NCBI GenBank assembly: GCA_002286855.1
Contig: NRSV01000049.1
Location: forward strand, 186,001 to 250,000
Length of the DNA: 64,000 nt
DNA from: Bipolaris cookei
Lineage: Eukaryota > Ascomycota > Dothideomycetes > Pleosporales > Pleosporaceae
Reading direction: 5' to 3'
The translations under genes were made by a program, and so were the position numbers. The stretch's first letter is position 1. The number at the start of each line of letters is the position of its first letter. The notes beneath the pieces are model-generated. The model saw only the letters and a list, made by a program, of their open reading frames with translations, made no database searches and was not told the DNA's origin. Below are positions 20,319-32,393 of this stretch, piece after piece.

Positions 20319-23300
20319 GGTAGATAAGAGAATATGTTGGCGAGTAGGATGGAAGAGAAGATGCGGGTTTATCAGACTGGCGCAGTACAATGACGACAAT
20401 TAGAGAGATGGTGTTACGCGCCTACATGTCATCATGGGGCGGGGAAGTTTCACGGAACCGCGGATATAGCGCTCATACTCGTCTCTTGAACTGCTATGAT
20501 ACCTCTGGAGAGAGAGAGAGAGAGATGGTGTGCTGGTAGATGCCAGCTATACTCAGGCACATATTCTACCTGGCCCAAGGACTCGTCCTGGACACTATCT
20601 CTTCTCGTACCCAGTCTAAACACCTTACCTACTTGCCAACTTGTACAGTCGACGCCTGTGCCTTGTATGGCGCTCCTAAAAGAAGAATGCATTAACCACG
20701 ATAGTTTAGCTCGACACAAGAGCAAGCCAGCGGTTCACTGAATGCCAGGTAATCACTCCAAGGCATTGTTAAGAGTCAGATGGGTGGTCAGCATGTCAAG
20801 TCAGCCATGGTAACCACCGTGCCGGTAAGCAGCCACACAGTTCCTCCCTCCCACAAGGTCCGTTCTTGATCCATGAGGCGCTCGGGCTATCACTATCTTG
20901 GCATTGGACAAGGCAACAAGCTGCAATTCCTTTATGTCGCTCTTTGTTCCGTCTTACGTGTATGCATGCGATACGTATAGAGTGCGTACATGTAGCGGAA
21001 GTTAAATTGCAGCTGAGGCTCGGAAAGAGCCATATCAGGCTGAAATGCTGGTACTAGATACCGAATCTGGAGAGAGCTTACTGTATATACAGATATGCGA
21101 CGTGTGACAGGGTTTCGGACCTGGCAAAAGATGGAGATCGGTTAGATGGAGCGGGCCCATCATCAAACTGGCCCTTGTGCAAGAAATGTGTGCACATAGT
21201 TTATGGCTAGGCGTTCTGGCTGACTTGCAGGTTTGATGGTGTATTGGAAGACGTGGCTATGCCGCGCTATATAGGCCAGAAATAGGTTCCTAGAGTAAGG
21301 AAGATCCCACGCTGCATTCATGTTCATATGCGAACTTGGCCCCCTATACCACCCCTTGTCAGGACAAATGTCGGATACATGGACATGGACATGTATGTAG
21401 TAAGTACATAGTGTATGTACAGCACATGTGCCTGCATCCACCAGTGGAACCTAGAGTGTGGCAGCCACGATTAGAGTACTTGCAAGCCCCGGTTCGCCTG
21501 CGGATGGTGTGATACGATGGAGTCGTGCAAGCCTCGCTGTGTTGGGACTATCTTTTTGGGAGGGGGGGGGCGGCTAATCAAGAATGGATTCAACAACCGA
21601 GGCATGAATCCTACGATGGGCGATTATGTCCCGTTTTGGGATATGGGTATGCGGTCGCTTAGCCCAGGAACGTACTTAATATCCGAAGGAAACGGAGTTT
21701 AGGTGGGTGAACAAGATGAGGCTGAGTGGCAAAAGGGAGAACGCGAATCATGGGTAGTGCAGGGCGGCCAGCAAGCAAGCGCGGGATGATGATTGCTATT
21801 GTCAGCACGGCGGCCGTGTTTCAGGGTTCAGCGAGCGAGTTGGAAAAAAAAGCACAGAGCGGCAGTGGCGGAAAAAGGGTGAGGTCACGGTCAGGACCGC
21901 CAGAGATGGGTGGCCGCGTTACCGCATCGGACGAGGGGCATGAACGGCAGGTTCAGGAGGCTGCGGTTTGATCGACAGGGTCCCACACCGGCGCGCATTG
22001 TGTGGGAGATATTGATTCACGAATGCCTGGGTGCCTGCGAAACAGATGGCGCAAGCGATGTGCAAAAAGGATCGGATGCTTCATGTTGCACTTAGATCGC
22101 GCGGCTTGTTGCATTTGCGTGTGCTGAAGCACAAAGGTAGGAAAACTTTGTGCCTTTAGTGGGTTACATGTGTGATTGCTGTCGACGTCAATGCCGACTG
22201 TGAACGGCGGTGGGATTAATTTGCAGCATGGTAAATAGGCAGAATGGCAATGTCCGCACCAGTGAAGGTCGTCAACAAACGAGAAAAACTTTAAGTCTTT
22301 GCCGAGAGCGTCGGCGACTGAGCAGAGTATGACGAGTGCTGCTTGGGTTGCTACCCATGCGTTGTGGTTTGAAGGTTGCGCATCACGCCAGCCAGTCACA
22401 TGAGCAAAAATAGATGGCGATACGCAGCGTGTGTGATGACAGGTTCTCGCTTATGAAGGAAGCGGTGAGAGAGAGAGTAGGGCAAAGTTGAAGGCGGATC
22501 TTCCCTTTGCATTGGCCAATGGTAGCGTTGCAAACAATGACCGCTCAGCAATTTTCTGTAAAAACCGTCTGTCCAGTAGTGTGACCAGACCCGGTAATAT
22601 GGTTCTGGTCGACTAGACGACGGCCAAATCGTAACGGCGTCGGTGTTGAGACGGTGGCAGGCTGGGGTACACCGCTGGTAATCGGCGTGTCAATGAGTCA
22701 GAAGAGGGGCGGTTATGAGCAAATGACCGAAGGACGGGTGCGTCGAGCAAGATTTGGTTCTTGTCTGGGCAGACTGTCGGTGCGAAGAGTCGAGTTAGCG
22801 CGTGTGGGGACGGCGTAAAGGCATCATGAGCAGGACTCACACTAAGGCATGTCGAGCAGGGGATCCACGATCTGCATGCAAAGAGGTGCGATGTGGAAAT
22901 ACGGATATGAGTCAGATTGATCTGCCAGGGATGCGGAAAAGCAAAAAAGCCATGTGTGCGTGTGTGTAAGTATGCAGCCATGTCGGATAGAGTAGAGGAT
23001 TCGGCTGGATGCATGCACATGCGTATGTGATTGTGTGCCTGGAGCAGCACACTGACACACAAGCACACGCGAGGGGAGTGGGTAGATGCGTCAGACGATG
23101 GTGTAACCCAAACGCCTCGTCTGGCTGCTTCAAGGATGGATTGACGTCTGCCATTGCGCATCTTGTTCCTAGATTTGGAACCATGAGGGCGCACCGAGGA
23201 CATGCAGGCTTACAACATCGTCCTGCACCTGCACCCGCCCCGCCTCAGCCAATCGCTTAGCAGGCGCCCTCCGACTTTGCTGCTCCAACAATCAAATAAT

Positions 23301-24600
23301 GCGGGCCGAGAGTGGTATGGCGCATAGACGAGCACAAAACACCACTCGGAAAAACCTGATTGAGACGAGGAAGGATTGTCAAGCCCAGCCGCACGCTCCC
23401 TATGATTGCCCGACCACCACCAAGCCAACTGTGGCGTCTGTCCTCGCCCTCGCTCACTCGTTCGTCTCCCCATTGTCCAGGATACCCGGGTTGCGGGTGT
23501 GGTTTGGTGGTGTGCTCACTCCCAAGTATCAAACGCAGTCAGGGTGCCTTTCTCCGCCGTGCTAAGACAACGTGGCTGAACGAACGGGCCCCATAGTCGG
23601 ACAAGGATGGGCAGACGGGCAGACGGGCAGTAAGTAGAATGAGCAAGCAGAGCATGTAGTAGGTAGAGTAGTAAGTAAGCGTAGTAGCGCTGCCGCCGCT
23701 GCTTTAGCCATTCACGTGGGTATCTGCAACCGCGGGATGCGCCACGGGTAATTACACAGTATCATGACGAAGACGATGGGAGAGAAGGCTAGAGAGCGAG
23801 ACAGGCAGACAAAGGGCAGCTACCGCACCACTCGGCACTTGGTCCGACTTGGATGTATCGGCGTGCAAGCAGGTGGAGTAAGTAAATCAGGAGCGGTGAG
23901 ATGGTGCAACGCTCGTAACCTGCCGTACGTTGTTTGAGTAACAACGGTCTTTGACTTAGCGGGGCCATGATGCGTCGTTAGTAAGAATAGAGTCATCGGG
24001 GCGTATACTATAGCTGACGAGGGCCCTGCACTCACGTCCGGGTATGCTCATTGGTCTTGCAACTCGAACACGGCGGTCGTCGACAGACAAGGTGCGCTGA
24101 CCATCGTGGGTTTGCTGCTGCTGCACTGCAACTGCACATGCTGGGATATGAATTCTTCCAAGGCATACACCGGTCACGCGGGAGCTTTCGGTAGGGGCGG
24201 GTCAGGAACATGCAAAGGGCCAGCGTTGGCCTGACCAGACAAGCCCCCCCGTATTGGCTGCCTCTTGCACTTGTAAGGTAGACGTCACCAAACGGGCCAC
24301 CACGCGCTTGTCATGTGGTGGTGGTGTACGAGTACGTGTACGTTGGATGCGTCTATGGCTTTGTCCCATGTGTGTGTGTGTGCCTAACCGTCGACGAGCC
24401 GCTCCACTCGCTGCAGCGCTTGTACCCATAGGTACAGTAGACCTGAGACTTCCCATCTCTAGCCCCACGCCCTTGGCGGATAGCGGATAGCCAAAAAAAG
24501 TTGGTGGTGTGCACGGCAACTAGCCTTGAGCCCGCGGCTCTCTCCAGCACCGGCCCCTTCGACCGGCTGACGGGCTTGCTCATGTTGGATGAAATGATAA
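20319..24600. other. Gene desert, first half
   Basis: No gene that I can support on either strand. Short frames are numerous but lack codon bias, domains or paired splice sites. Local features: a GA run at about 20505-20523, an 8-bp tandem GGGCAGAC (2.75 copies, 23609-23630), GT-rich stretches near 22960 and 24370, and a G9 run near 21561. GC content appears normal rather than AT-rich, so this is not classic RIP-destroyed repeat DNA. Confidence 0.45.
23609..23630 (+). repeat. GGGCAGAC tandem repeat
   Basis: Units at 23609-23616 and 23617-23624 are identical, followed by a partial unit to 23630. Confidence 0.8.
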
Positions 24601-27600
24601 TAATGATCATCGTCAGCATCATGCAAGTTTCACACTGAGGCGCAATAGCAGAGGTGATATGAGTAATAAGAAGGTGATCTTAGATCAGGTTATTAATGCT
24701 ACAAATCAAGTATTTGTGGGTATTCCGCCAGGCTACTGTGGTGCCGTCTATAATTGCTAAAAACTCCAGAAGCGAGTGATGCATTGAGCACACAGCCAAA
24801 AATGTCCCAAGCGCCAAGTAATGCATGCAAAAATCAAGTCGCTCAGTATTACAACGATTGTGGTGCGTGTGCCAAATAAGTCTAGTAGTGATGGTAAAAA
24901 AACAGGCGTCTATCGAGAATATTCATTTCCATCCACTCGAGCCAGCGGAGTGTGTTGGATGCAGGAGCGTAAACAAGTCGAGGCAAGAGGCCCAAGACGG
25001 TCTTGTTACCAAGAGCAGTGTCGACATTGCTATCCGAGGATGCGTAAGAATGCGTTTAACCGGATATCTCGTCAGGTAGTCAGGTGAGTGACAAGGGATG
25101 TTGTCTCCAAAATCCAAGGCACCAAGTGCGTCGATAAGGTGGCGTCGTACTAGCTGGTGCCTGGCGTGTGTGTAGCATGCCAAGCAGCCGTGTGCGGGTT
25201 GAATCGGAGCCAAGTGGTAGTATTAGAGCATGTTGGCAGTCGAGGATGCACGCCATGGTGCGGTGCGTGTTGTCGCACTAAAGCAAGCAGACTAGTCCAG
25301 GACAGAAGACGGGAGCGGGTGATTGACGATGCTCAGTTCTTCTTGGTGGGGATGGCTGGCAGAGGGCCGGTTGGTGGTGGGCCGGGGCATGGAGGAAGGT
25401 TCTGGGGAGTCATGATGTCGTTGCAGAGGGTAGCGGCCATTGTATTTGTTGGGTTGGTGTGGATGGATCAGTGTTTGGTAGAGTCGCTGGAGTGGCTGGC
25501 GAGATGATTGGATGGATGGCGAGCAACCAAGGGACTAGTCGTGGAGTGGCAGTGGGGTAGTGTGGTGGTAGCCGTGTGGTGATTGATGGTGGTGTGCAGA
25601 GAGAGAGATATATAAAACTCTTGTTGTGTGTGCTGTATTCGGCTCTGGATGATGAAACGAGCGTCGTGACAGTGGGGGCGCAAAGTATTTATGCTTGTGC
25701 TCAGATTGCAGAGGCCTAAAATGTCGGTCAGCTCTGTGCTTTGGCAGAGTGTGTAATGATGGCGGGCACGGGCCAAGCGGTGAAAGAGGCGTTGGGCTGA
25801 TGAGCAGGAAAGGGGTGGCTCCTGGCGTGTGCATGAGCTAAACCAGGCCGAAACATTGTCCATCCCGGTCCATTAATGAGCAGGGGTGCGAGCAAACACG
25901 AACCTTTGCGTTACCGCTGGCCGTTTCATCAGCCTTGTGACTGTGTGAATTTGGCAGTGGCCCAATCCCGTCGCAGCAGTGTCGCCGCGCTGCCTTCGCG
26001 CTGCCCTCACGCTGCCCTCACGCTCGGACAGCGCATCATCAATGGGGCCACGCTCAAGGCTGCACCCCCCCGTCCTACTCCCACTCGCACGCCCGACCGG
26101 CGAGCAGCGGGCAGCAAGCAGCGGCCTACCAGCATTACCGACCAGCAGCGCACACAGCGGACAGCGAACTGCGGCCACGGCGGGCGGTGAATTGCAACTG
26201 GCCAGTTTGTGTCTGACATCACACGCTGCGACTGCGACGGGGCTAGTGCCAACGGCCTTGGCCACCGTGGGCAGGCAATGAAACGCCCTTCTCCTTTTCC
26301 CACCGCGCCCTGCCCACGACGACCCACGACGGCCTTCCGAGGCCGCCGTTCGGTGTATATGCAGCGCTCGCTCAAAGGGTGCGGTTTGCTAAACCTTGGA
26401 CAAGATGGCGTGTCAGAACGCTGCCAGTCTGACACAGCTTCTGCCAGCCTTGGCCGTTCAATTTGCGACGTCGCCCGTCGCCCATCTCGTCTGCCCACAC
26501 ACGGTCCCCTCTGACTTGCAGCGCAACGCGCAACCACACGGCCTCCTAGCGCCCATGGCCACCTTCTCCCGTGCTTCTTCCAAGCTTCGATCCAATTTCT
26601 CGCAAAAGTCCCCTCCCACTAGAATTTTCCGCTCCACTGCGGGCCTCACACTGCTGGCGGTCAATGAAAGCCTGGCACGATGACACTCTTGCTCCTGGTC
26701 CTGCTTCTGCTTCTGACCCTGGCCCGCTCAATCAGCCGTGCCACTGCTGGCCGACATGCCGGGGTAATCATGTTTGTCATTGTGCGATAGCGCGCGAGGG
26801 TGCATGTCTGCATGTGGTATACGCTGTACGAGCACCTACTTACTAGTAGGTATGTAGGGTCTGTACATGGCTGCTTTCGAGCGTCGTCGGGTAGGCTGTC
26901 GGCAAGGCACACGCAGGTAGTCAGGCTTATTTTTGTCCTGCAACCTGGCCGGATCCGCACTACTCGTATCGTGCTGCACCTGCCCTCTGTCCAATGGCGG
27001 TTCGGCTGAGCCGGAAGCAGTGTGCAAGGCGAGCTGCAGCCACTCAGTCCCCATGTAGCCGTTCAGCTGCCACGGAGACGAGCAAAGGAGGACGACTGGA
27101 GCTGTCGTGCTCGTCTTTTTCCTGCCTGGCGCGTCCTCTCCACGTGGGCCGGCAGGGTTGCCGCCTGTGTGACCGTACGCAGGACCATGTTTTTGATGGA
27201 CATAGTTGTTGTGCTAATATTACAGCTTTATGCCTCAGTCTCCGTAAATATATGTGTGCCGCGCGTGTGGCTTGCCTGCTAAGCAAGAATGCTGGCCTTG
27301 CCAAATCACAGCCACGGCCATGTGATGTGAACCGTTCGCCTTGTCACCATCTCCCCTTCCCAATAGCCGTCCGTACCCTGGACGGGTTTGAGACTGAGAC
27401 TAAGCAATGGGGCCTTGTGCAATGCCCGAGGCCATTCTGGGCGTGGGCGTGGGCACCAAGCGAGTAGATCTACAGGGGCAGCTATCGAGGTCCGAGCCCA
27501 TCGCCCCAGGCAAAAAACCAAGAGCGCGATAGCAAGAAAGAGGGGAAAAAACAAAGCAGCAGCCATGACGCCTTCGGCAGTTGGCTTACACGCCCAGTAC

Positions 27601-29053
27601 CAACACAATCGTGCCGTTTCAGCGCGGTGGAGCGCAATTCGGCCTCGCTGTTACAAGTGCCTGCAGCAACGTTGCGTCCGTAGTAAGACCATGGTTCGAG
27701 CAAAAAAGACGTTTACATTTGTAACTGTCTCATCCACCGTCACCGTCCCGAGGACTCGGGCAACGCGGAGAGGACAGAGCGGCGAAGAGGCGCCGAGCCA
27801 TGACGATGCCCTAGGGACTATTGGCTGCGTATAGTATCGACTTCCCTAATACACCAACAACCATATACGCATACGCGCCTGACGTCTTGGTATCGCTTTT
27901 CCTCCGACCTATGCCCATTTTCTCACTGCAGTCACCTGGCTGCCAATAAGCCACACGCCTATCATTCGCCTATTCCCATTGTCCTTCTCCGCGATCGACA
28001 TGCGCCGCGGGCCAAAAAGGACTGCCAGACTGGCTCTGAACTCTATCCCTCGGCCACGCGTTCCTCTCCGCTGTCCACCTTCGTCCTTAGCTGCGGCCTT
28101 TTTGAATTCGATCCATCCAAGCTGCTGCTAATTACTGACTGCCGGCCATCACCAGCCACACACTGCCGTGATTGCATGGCCGGTTCTGGATGGTCAGCCC
28201 CTCGTGCTGCAGGTACGCGTCAAGCCTCTCCGCCCCGCCACCCCACGGCCGGTGGCTTGCGCTGCTCTTCGCGTCGTGAAACAAAGGCTCGACTACCAGC
28301 AAGCCTAGATCCGGCGAGGCCGAAGCGCCAATGACACGTCTGCTTTGTTAACACTAGACGAAAATACTCCAGACTGTGTAGACGTACACACTTACGTAGC
28401 AGGCTGAAGCCAGGACAACCCAAGGGCTGATTCCAGGCCCAGCAACGGGCTGGCCCATGCCAAGACCATAGTTCTTCTTGAGGCTTGAACACCAGTCACG
28501 AGTCACGGTGACATTTGGGGCTTTTGTGGTGACATGCTAGAGCATTCTGTAATCACCTCTAGTGCAGTGCAGCCAGCCCATCGACCGCCATTACAACGCA
28601 TACATACATCTCATATAGAATGTGCCCTTCTATCTCAACCGCTGCGTTTCTATTGCGCAGTGCCGCGTCTCAAGTACAGTATCCCCAATCAAACTTGATC
28701 ATCAGCCACCCATCCTCGCTCATCGACATGCAGGGCTGCACAGGTGCACGGGCATGCGATGCTGGCCCAGGTCGCGCAATAGCTGTGGCGCATAAGTATT
28801 TGTCCAGTCTGGGAAAACGGTTCGTTGCCTGGCGCAGCCTCTGATACGCACTGATCGTCAGGTGGTCCGTGCGATCGTCCAATGCATTGGTAAGCCCACG
28901 TGGAGTGGGAGGTGACATGGAGCCACTGTCATCACGATTCGTCGGTGTGTGTGCTAGACTGCGTTTCTTCGGCAAAATTTCTCGTATCTCACCCACACGC
29001 ACATCAGCAGGTGTGCACTAATCTAGTCGTGCGTCGGCTTTCCATTACACCAT
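24601..29053. other. Gene desert, second half
   Basis: Continues the gene-free stretch to the 3' end of the conserved gene at 29054. Contains three 11-bp CGCTGCCCTCA-like units at 25988-26020 and several C-rich and Cys/His/Pro-biased open frames that look like base-composition artefacts. No RNA gene recognised. It may hold a noncoding transcript or long regulatory DNA; nothing in the bases decides this. Confidence 0.45.
25988..26020 (+). repeat. 11-bp tandem repeat
   Basis: Three units: CGCTGCCTTCG, CGCTGCCCTCA, CGCTGCCCTCA. Confidence 0.8.
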
Positions 29054-30005
29054 CTATAAGGCGTCATCGTCTTCATCTTGCTGTCCAGCTATAGCTTGCG
29101 TCGAGACCCAGTTCTCGAGCATGGCCTGGCTGCCAAATGCTGCACCGCTTGCTGACGCCACATTTCTGGCGCCACGCCGCTTGACCATCAGACACAGAAT
29201 ACGACCATAGATGCTAAATCCATCGTAGGATGTCCAGAGGCCTAGTTTCTTGGTCTCATCTCCTCGTCGACCCTCATCCTGGCCCTGCGCCGTATTTCCC
29301 GTAATACTGCCTTGTTCGGATACAAACAGGTCTGATGTCTCGTTATCGCTAGCCTCACTGCACGGCGTAAGCACTTTTGGGCACCATCGCAGAGTTTGTT
29401 CCCCTCATGCATACCTGTGTTGTTTTTTCGCTGTCTTGGCCTCGGGGACATCAAAAAGGTTAACTGTACCGCTGTCGTCCTCTTGCCTTATTGCGATTGG
29501 TTCTGCTGCATCTTCATTGATTACAACCGGCTGATCACTGGTCCCGGATGTTAGCCATCCCGTGAGTTTGCCCGAGTTGCTCTGAATGCGGGCCTTGTCC
29601 TTGAAGATCTTTTGCTTCGTGAGAACGGAGTGCCGGGATGAGAGCTCCGTCAAGAAGATTGAGACTTCAAAGTCATCTGATAGAAAGTTAGCCAGTGATT
29701 GGTACAGGCCGCTATTAACCTTCTCATCTGCATTGTCGGCACTCCCGGCCATGCAGCTTACCTTGAATCACCACATCCTTAACTCCCTTCTTCTTTGCTT
29801 TAGCACCGCCTCGTCCCTTGCCTCTTTCGTTTTCCTCTCGGAGTTTAGGCAACACCAGCGGTTGCACTGCTTGGATGACGCGTGGCAGCGCTGGATCGTC
29901 GCGTTTCAGCAGCCATGCGTCTGCATCCGCTGGCCGATCTAGATAGATGCGCACTTCGACGACCGAGTGCTTGGTGATTCGTAGATATCTTCGGAGCGGT
30001 GCCAT
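29054..30005 (-). CDS. Conserved fungal protein of unknown function
   Basis: Exons 29762-30005, 29415-29676 and 29054-29357 (introns 85 and 57 bp) give 269 residues. Start ATG 30005 gives MAPLRRYLRITKHSVVEVRIYL; an ATG 18 bp upstream is less likely. The N-terminal half has RDDPALPRVIQAVQPLVLPKL, a basic RGKGRGGAKAKKKGVKD linker, then DDFEVSIFLTELSSRHSVLTKQK. The middle is acidic and variable; the C-terminus carries a block YDGFSIYGRILCLMVKRRG. I recall the same N- and C-terminal blocks in other ascomycete proteins without an assigned role. The acid-basic organisation suggests a nuclear protein, but this is inference. It is transcribed divergently from SAM37. Confidence 0.82.
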
Positions 30006-30216
30006 GATCTCGACGTGTTTCAAGAATGGCAGTGTAGTATGTATATATATAGAACGGTTAGCCTACAAGTCCAACAGCCCTATGGCATTAGACAATGATG
30101 CGTGTTCACGTGCAAGCGTTCCGACCCTAGTTCCGATCGGCATGCGCAAAAGTTGGTTGCGAGGACCGCTAAGACGTTGATGAGCACAAGACATCCACCG
30201 CAACACCGCACAAGCA
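30006..30216. promoter_or_regulatory. Compact divergent promoter
   Basis: Only 211 bp separate the start codons of the unknown gene (minus) and SAM37 (plus), so both promoters must share it. It includes a TATATATATAGA stretch at about 30038-30050. Confidence 0.55.
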
Positions 30217-31657
30217 ATGGTGCTAGAACTCCACGTATGGGGTCCCGCATTCGGCCTCGCTTCGATAGAGGCCGAATGCATAGCCACCATAGCATACTGT
30301 CACCGCGTCATTCTAGAGGGGGAATGGTCCTTGGTCGCAAGCCATAATCCAACAGTCGGAACAGCAGGTATAGGCACTGGTCCCCGATGGCAAGTTACCC
30401 GTTGACTCACACATTTAAGAAACACTACCGATTCTCTTTGACGACGGCGTTGCAACGGCATCCGGGTTCGAGGACATTGTTGCCTATCTTCGCAACTACC
30501 CCACAGTCACCAACGACATAGATGCTGGCCTCTCAAGCGCCCAGCGGACTGACCGGACTGCGTAAGCAACCTACGCACTGATACTAAGAAAGCATCTCAC
30601 GCGACCCAGATTCGGCACCTTTCTCCAGGCTACAGCAACACCGCTCGTCGATCTCTCCCTCTACGTTTCCGCCGAGAATTACAACAAGACTACCGCGTCC
30701 GCATACACAGCCATTCTACCATGGTACGCAAACTACACGGTTCCGCCCAGACGGCGAGACCTGGCCCGGATGAGGACGGCACACATGGGACTGAGTAGCC
30801 TGGACGTGGATACTTCGACCGGGGAAGAGTTTGCGCCTGGCCGGGGGACTGCATCCTCAGAATACGAGGCGGCCAAACGGGCAGCTGGTATACCTACTGA
30901 GAGTCAGCCCAGGTCTCTAAACATAGGACGGGGCAGGGGTCTGGGCGGCCTCTTGGGTGGCCAGGTGTATGCTGCCCGCTTCAGACTTGACGCTCTTTCG
31001 GCCGAACTGCTGGACCCGTTGTCAGATCTGTTGGGCAAGAACAAGTACTTGTTCCGGGGAGATCAGCCCTCGAGTTTGGACTGCTTGGCCTTCGGGTACC
31101 TGTCGCTTCTTATCTACCCCCCGGTACCCCAGGCTTGGCTCAGGGAGACGATCCGGGCAAAATACCCGCGTATAGGAGCATACGTTCACAGACTACATAA
31201 AGATCTCTTTCACGAGGAAGAGGTCAGCCCTGTTGACATCTGGGCTATCTCAACCGGCAAATCTAACATTGCAAACAGCACAACACTGCCATGGACGACA
31301 AGACTAGTAAGTTTCGGGGCAAGTGCCATGGCCTGCACAAAGGAGATTTTGGGAAGCCTCCCCGGCATTGCTACATTGTCGCAAAGATGTGCCATTGTCA
31401 CGTCAGAACCAATGGTAGTTTCGAAACGTGTCCGGTCAGAGCTATCATCTCCATTGTTTCTCAGTAGCGTGTTTGGTGTTGTTACAGCAGCTGCAGTAGG
31501 ACTTGCGTCATTGGCCATACATCATCGTCGGTCGCCACGAGAGGGCGAGCTGATCTTTTGGGCCTTGCGCCCGACCAATGGTTTGGGTGAGGCTGGTAGC
31601 ATTCTTAGTGTCTTTGCGAATCAGTTACACGACGGAGCAATGCAAGGTCATTTTTAG
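30217..31657 (+). CDS. SAM37: SAM complex subunit Sam37 / metaxin-like protein
   Basis: Exons 30217-30367, 30420-30561 and 30610-31657 (introns 52 and 48 bp) give 446 residues. The start MVLELHVWGPAFGLASIEAEC is the Tom37/metaxin thioredoxin-like N-terminus, followed by LPILFDDGVATASGFEDIVAYL. The GST-C-like region contains LLGKNKYLFRGDQPSSLDCLAFGYLSL, diagnostic of metaxins. A C-terminal hydrophobic stretch (SSVFGVVTAAAVGLASLAI, about 385-405) may contact the outer membrane. Sam37 works with Sam50 and Sam35 to insert beta-barrel proteins into the mitochondrial outer membrane and couples TOM to SAM. Confidence 0.88.
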
Positions 31658-32393
31658 ACAATCTGATACCCTATTCCAAGTTATTTACATACATTGCATC
31701 TTGGCTGTAGCATGAAACTATATCTGTGTAGTGACAAATGATTCAACTTGGACTGCTTCACGAATTTGTATGTGTTTGTGATTGGCGTGCAGCCCCTGAC
31801 TAGACATATTAAGTTACATTTGGTAGTGCTAGAGGCAGGTTGTTTGTTGGTAGCGTGAAATGGTGGCGCCTACGCAATGCCGGTCAGAGGCACACAATAA
31901 CGTCATATATGTCGGCAAGCAAGACTATGACCACTGGCGCCATTGACATCCGGCACAGCCTATGCTAGCACGCAGAAGCAGGGCAAAAACTACCTGACTA
32001 TATGCGACGATTCCTGTATATGCGCAGACAGCTCGAGATGCTCAGGATAACAGAGGGAAGATGCAGGCAAGGAGCAGCAGCTCGGCTATGCAGGAGGATG
32101 TCTAATGCTAACCAGGGGGTTGAATGCCAATGTGGAAGTGTGGAGGATGTGCAATGATGCGAGCGAGGATGGCGGACGAGCCCGAGGACTAGAGTATGTA
32201 CGATCACCCCTCCGAGTGGGCCGGCAGCCACAGCTACGTCATTCATACTGGTCGAACAAAAACGCGGCCTAACCACGACCCATTTGCGCACTGCACTCCA
32301 CTCCAACAACAATAACAACAACAACAACATCACATTGCAACCCACTGTGCTTGAACCCGCTGCAAACGCCACAAACGACACTCGCAAGACAAG
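31658..32393. other. Upstream region of PIL1
   Basis: 3' flank of SAM37 and promoter/5' UTR of the eisosome gene. A CAA-rich run (32303-32329) lies in the presumed 5' UTR. No gene seen. Confidence 0.55.

Noticed and set aside
22613..23203. A 196-codon minus-strand frame in the desert
   Set aside because: Cys/His/Ser/Pro-rich with CACA-type repeats; no start context, splice partner or family likeness.
25468..26537. Several overlapping frames of 95-176 codons on both strands
   Set aside because: Arg/Ala/Pro-biased in all frames, the signature of GC-rich noncoding sequence and of the 11-bp repeat.
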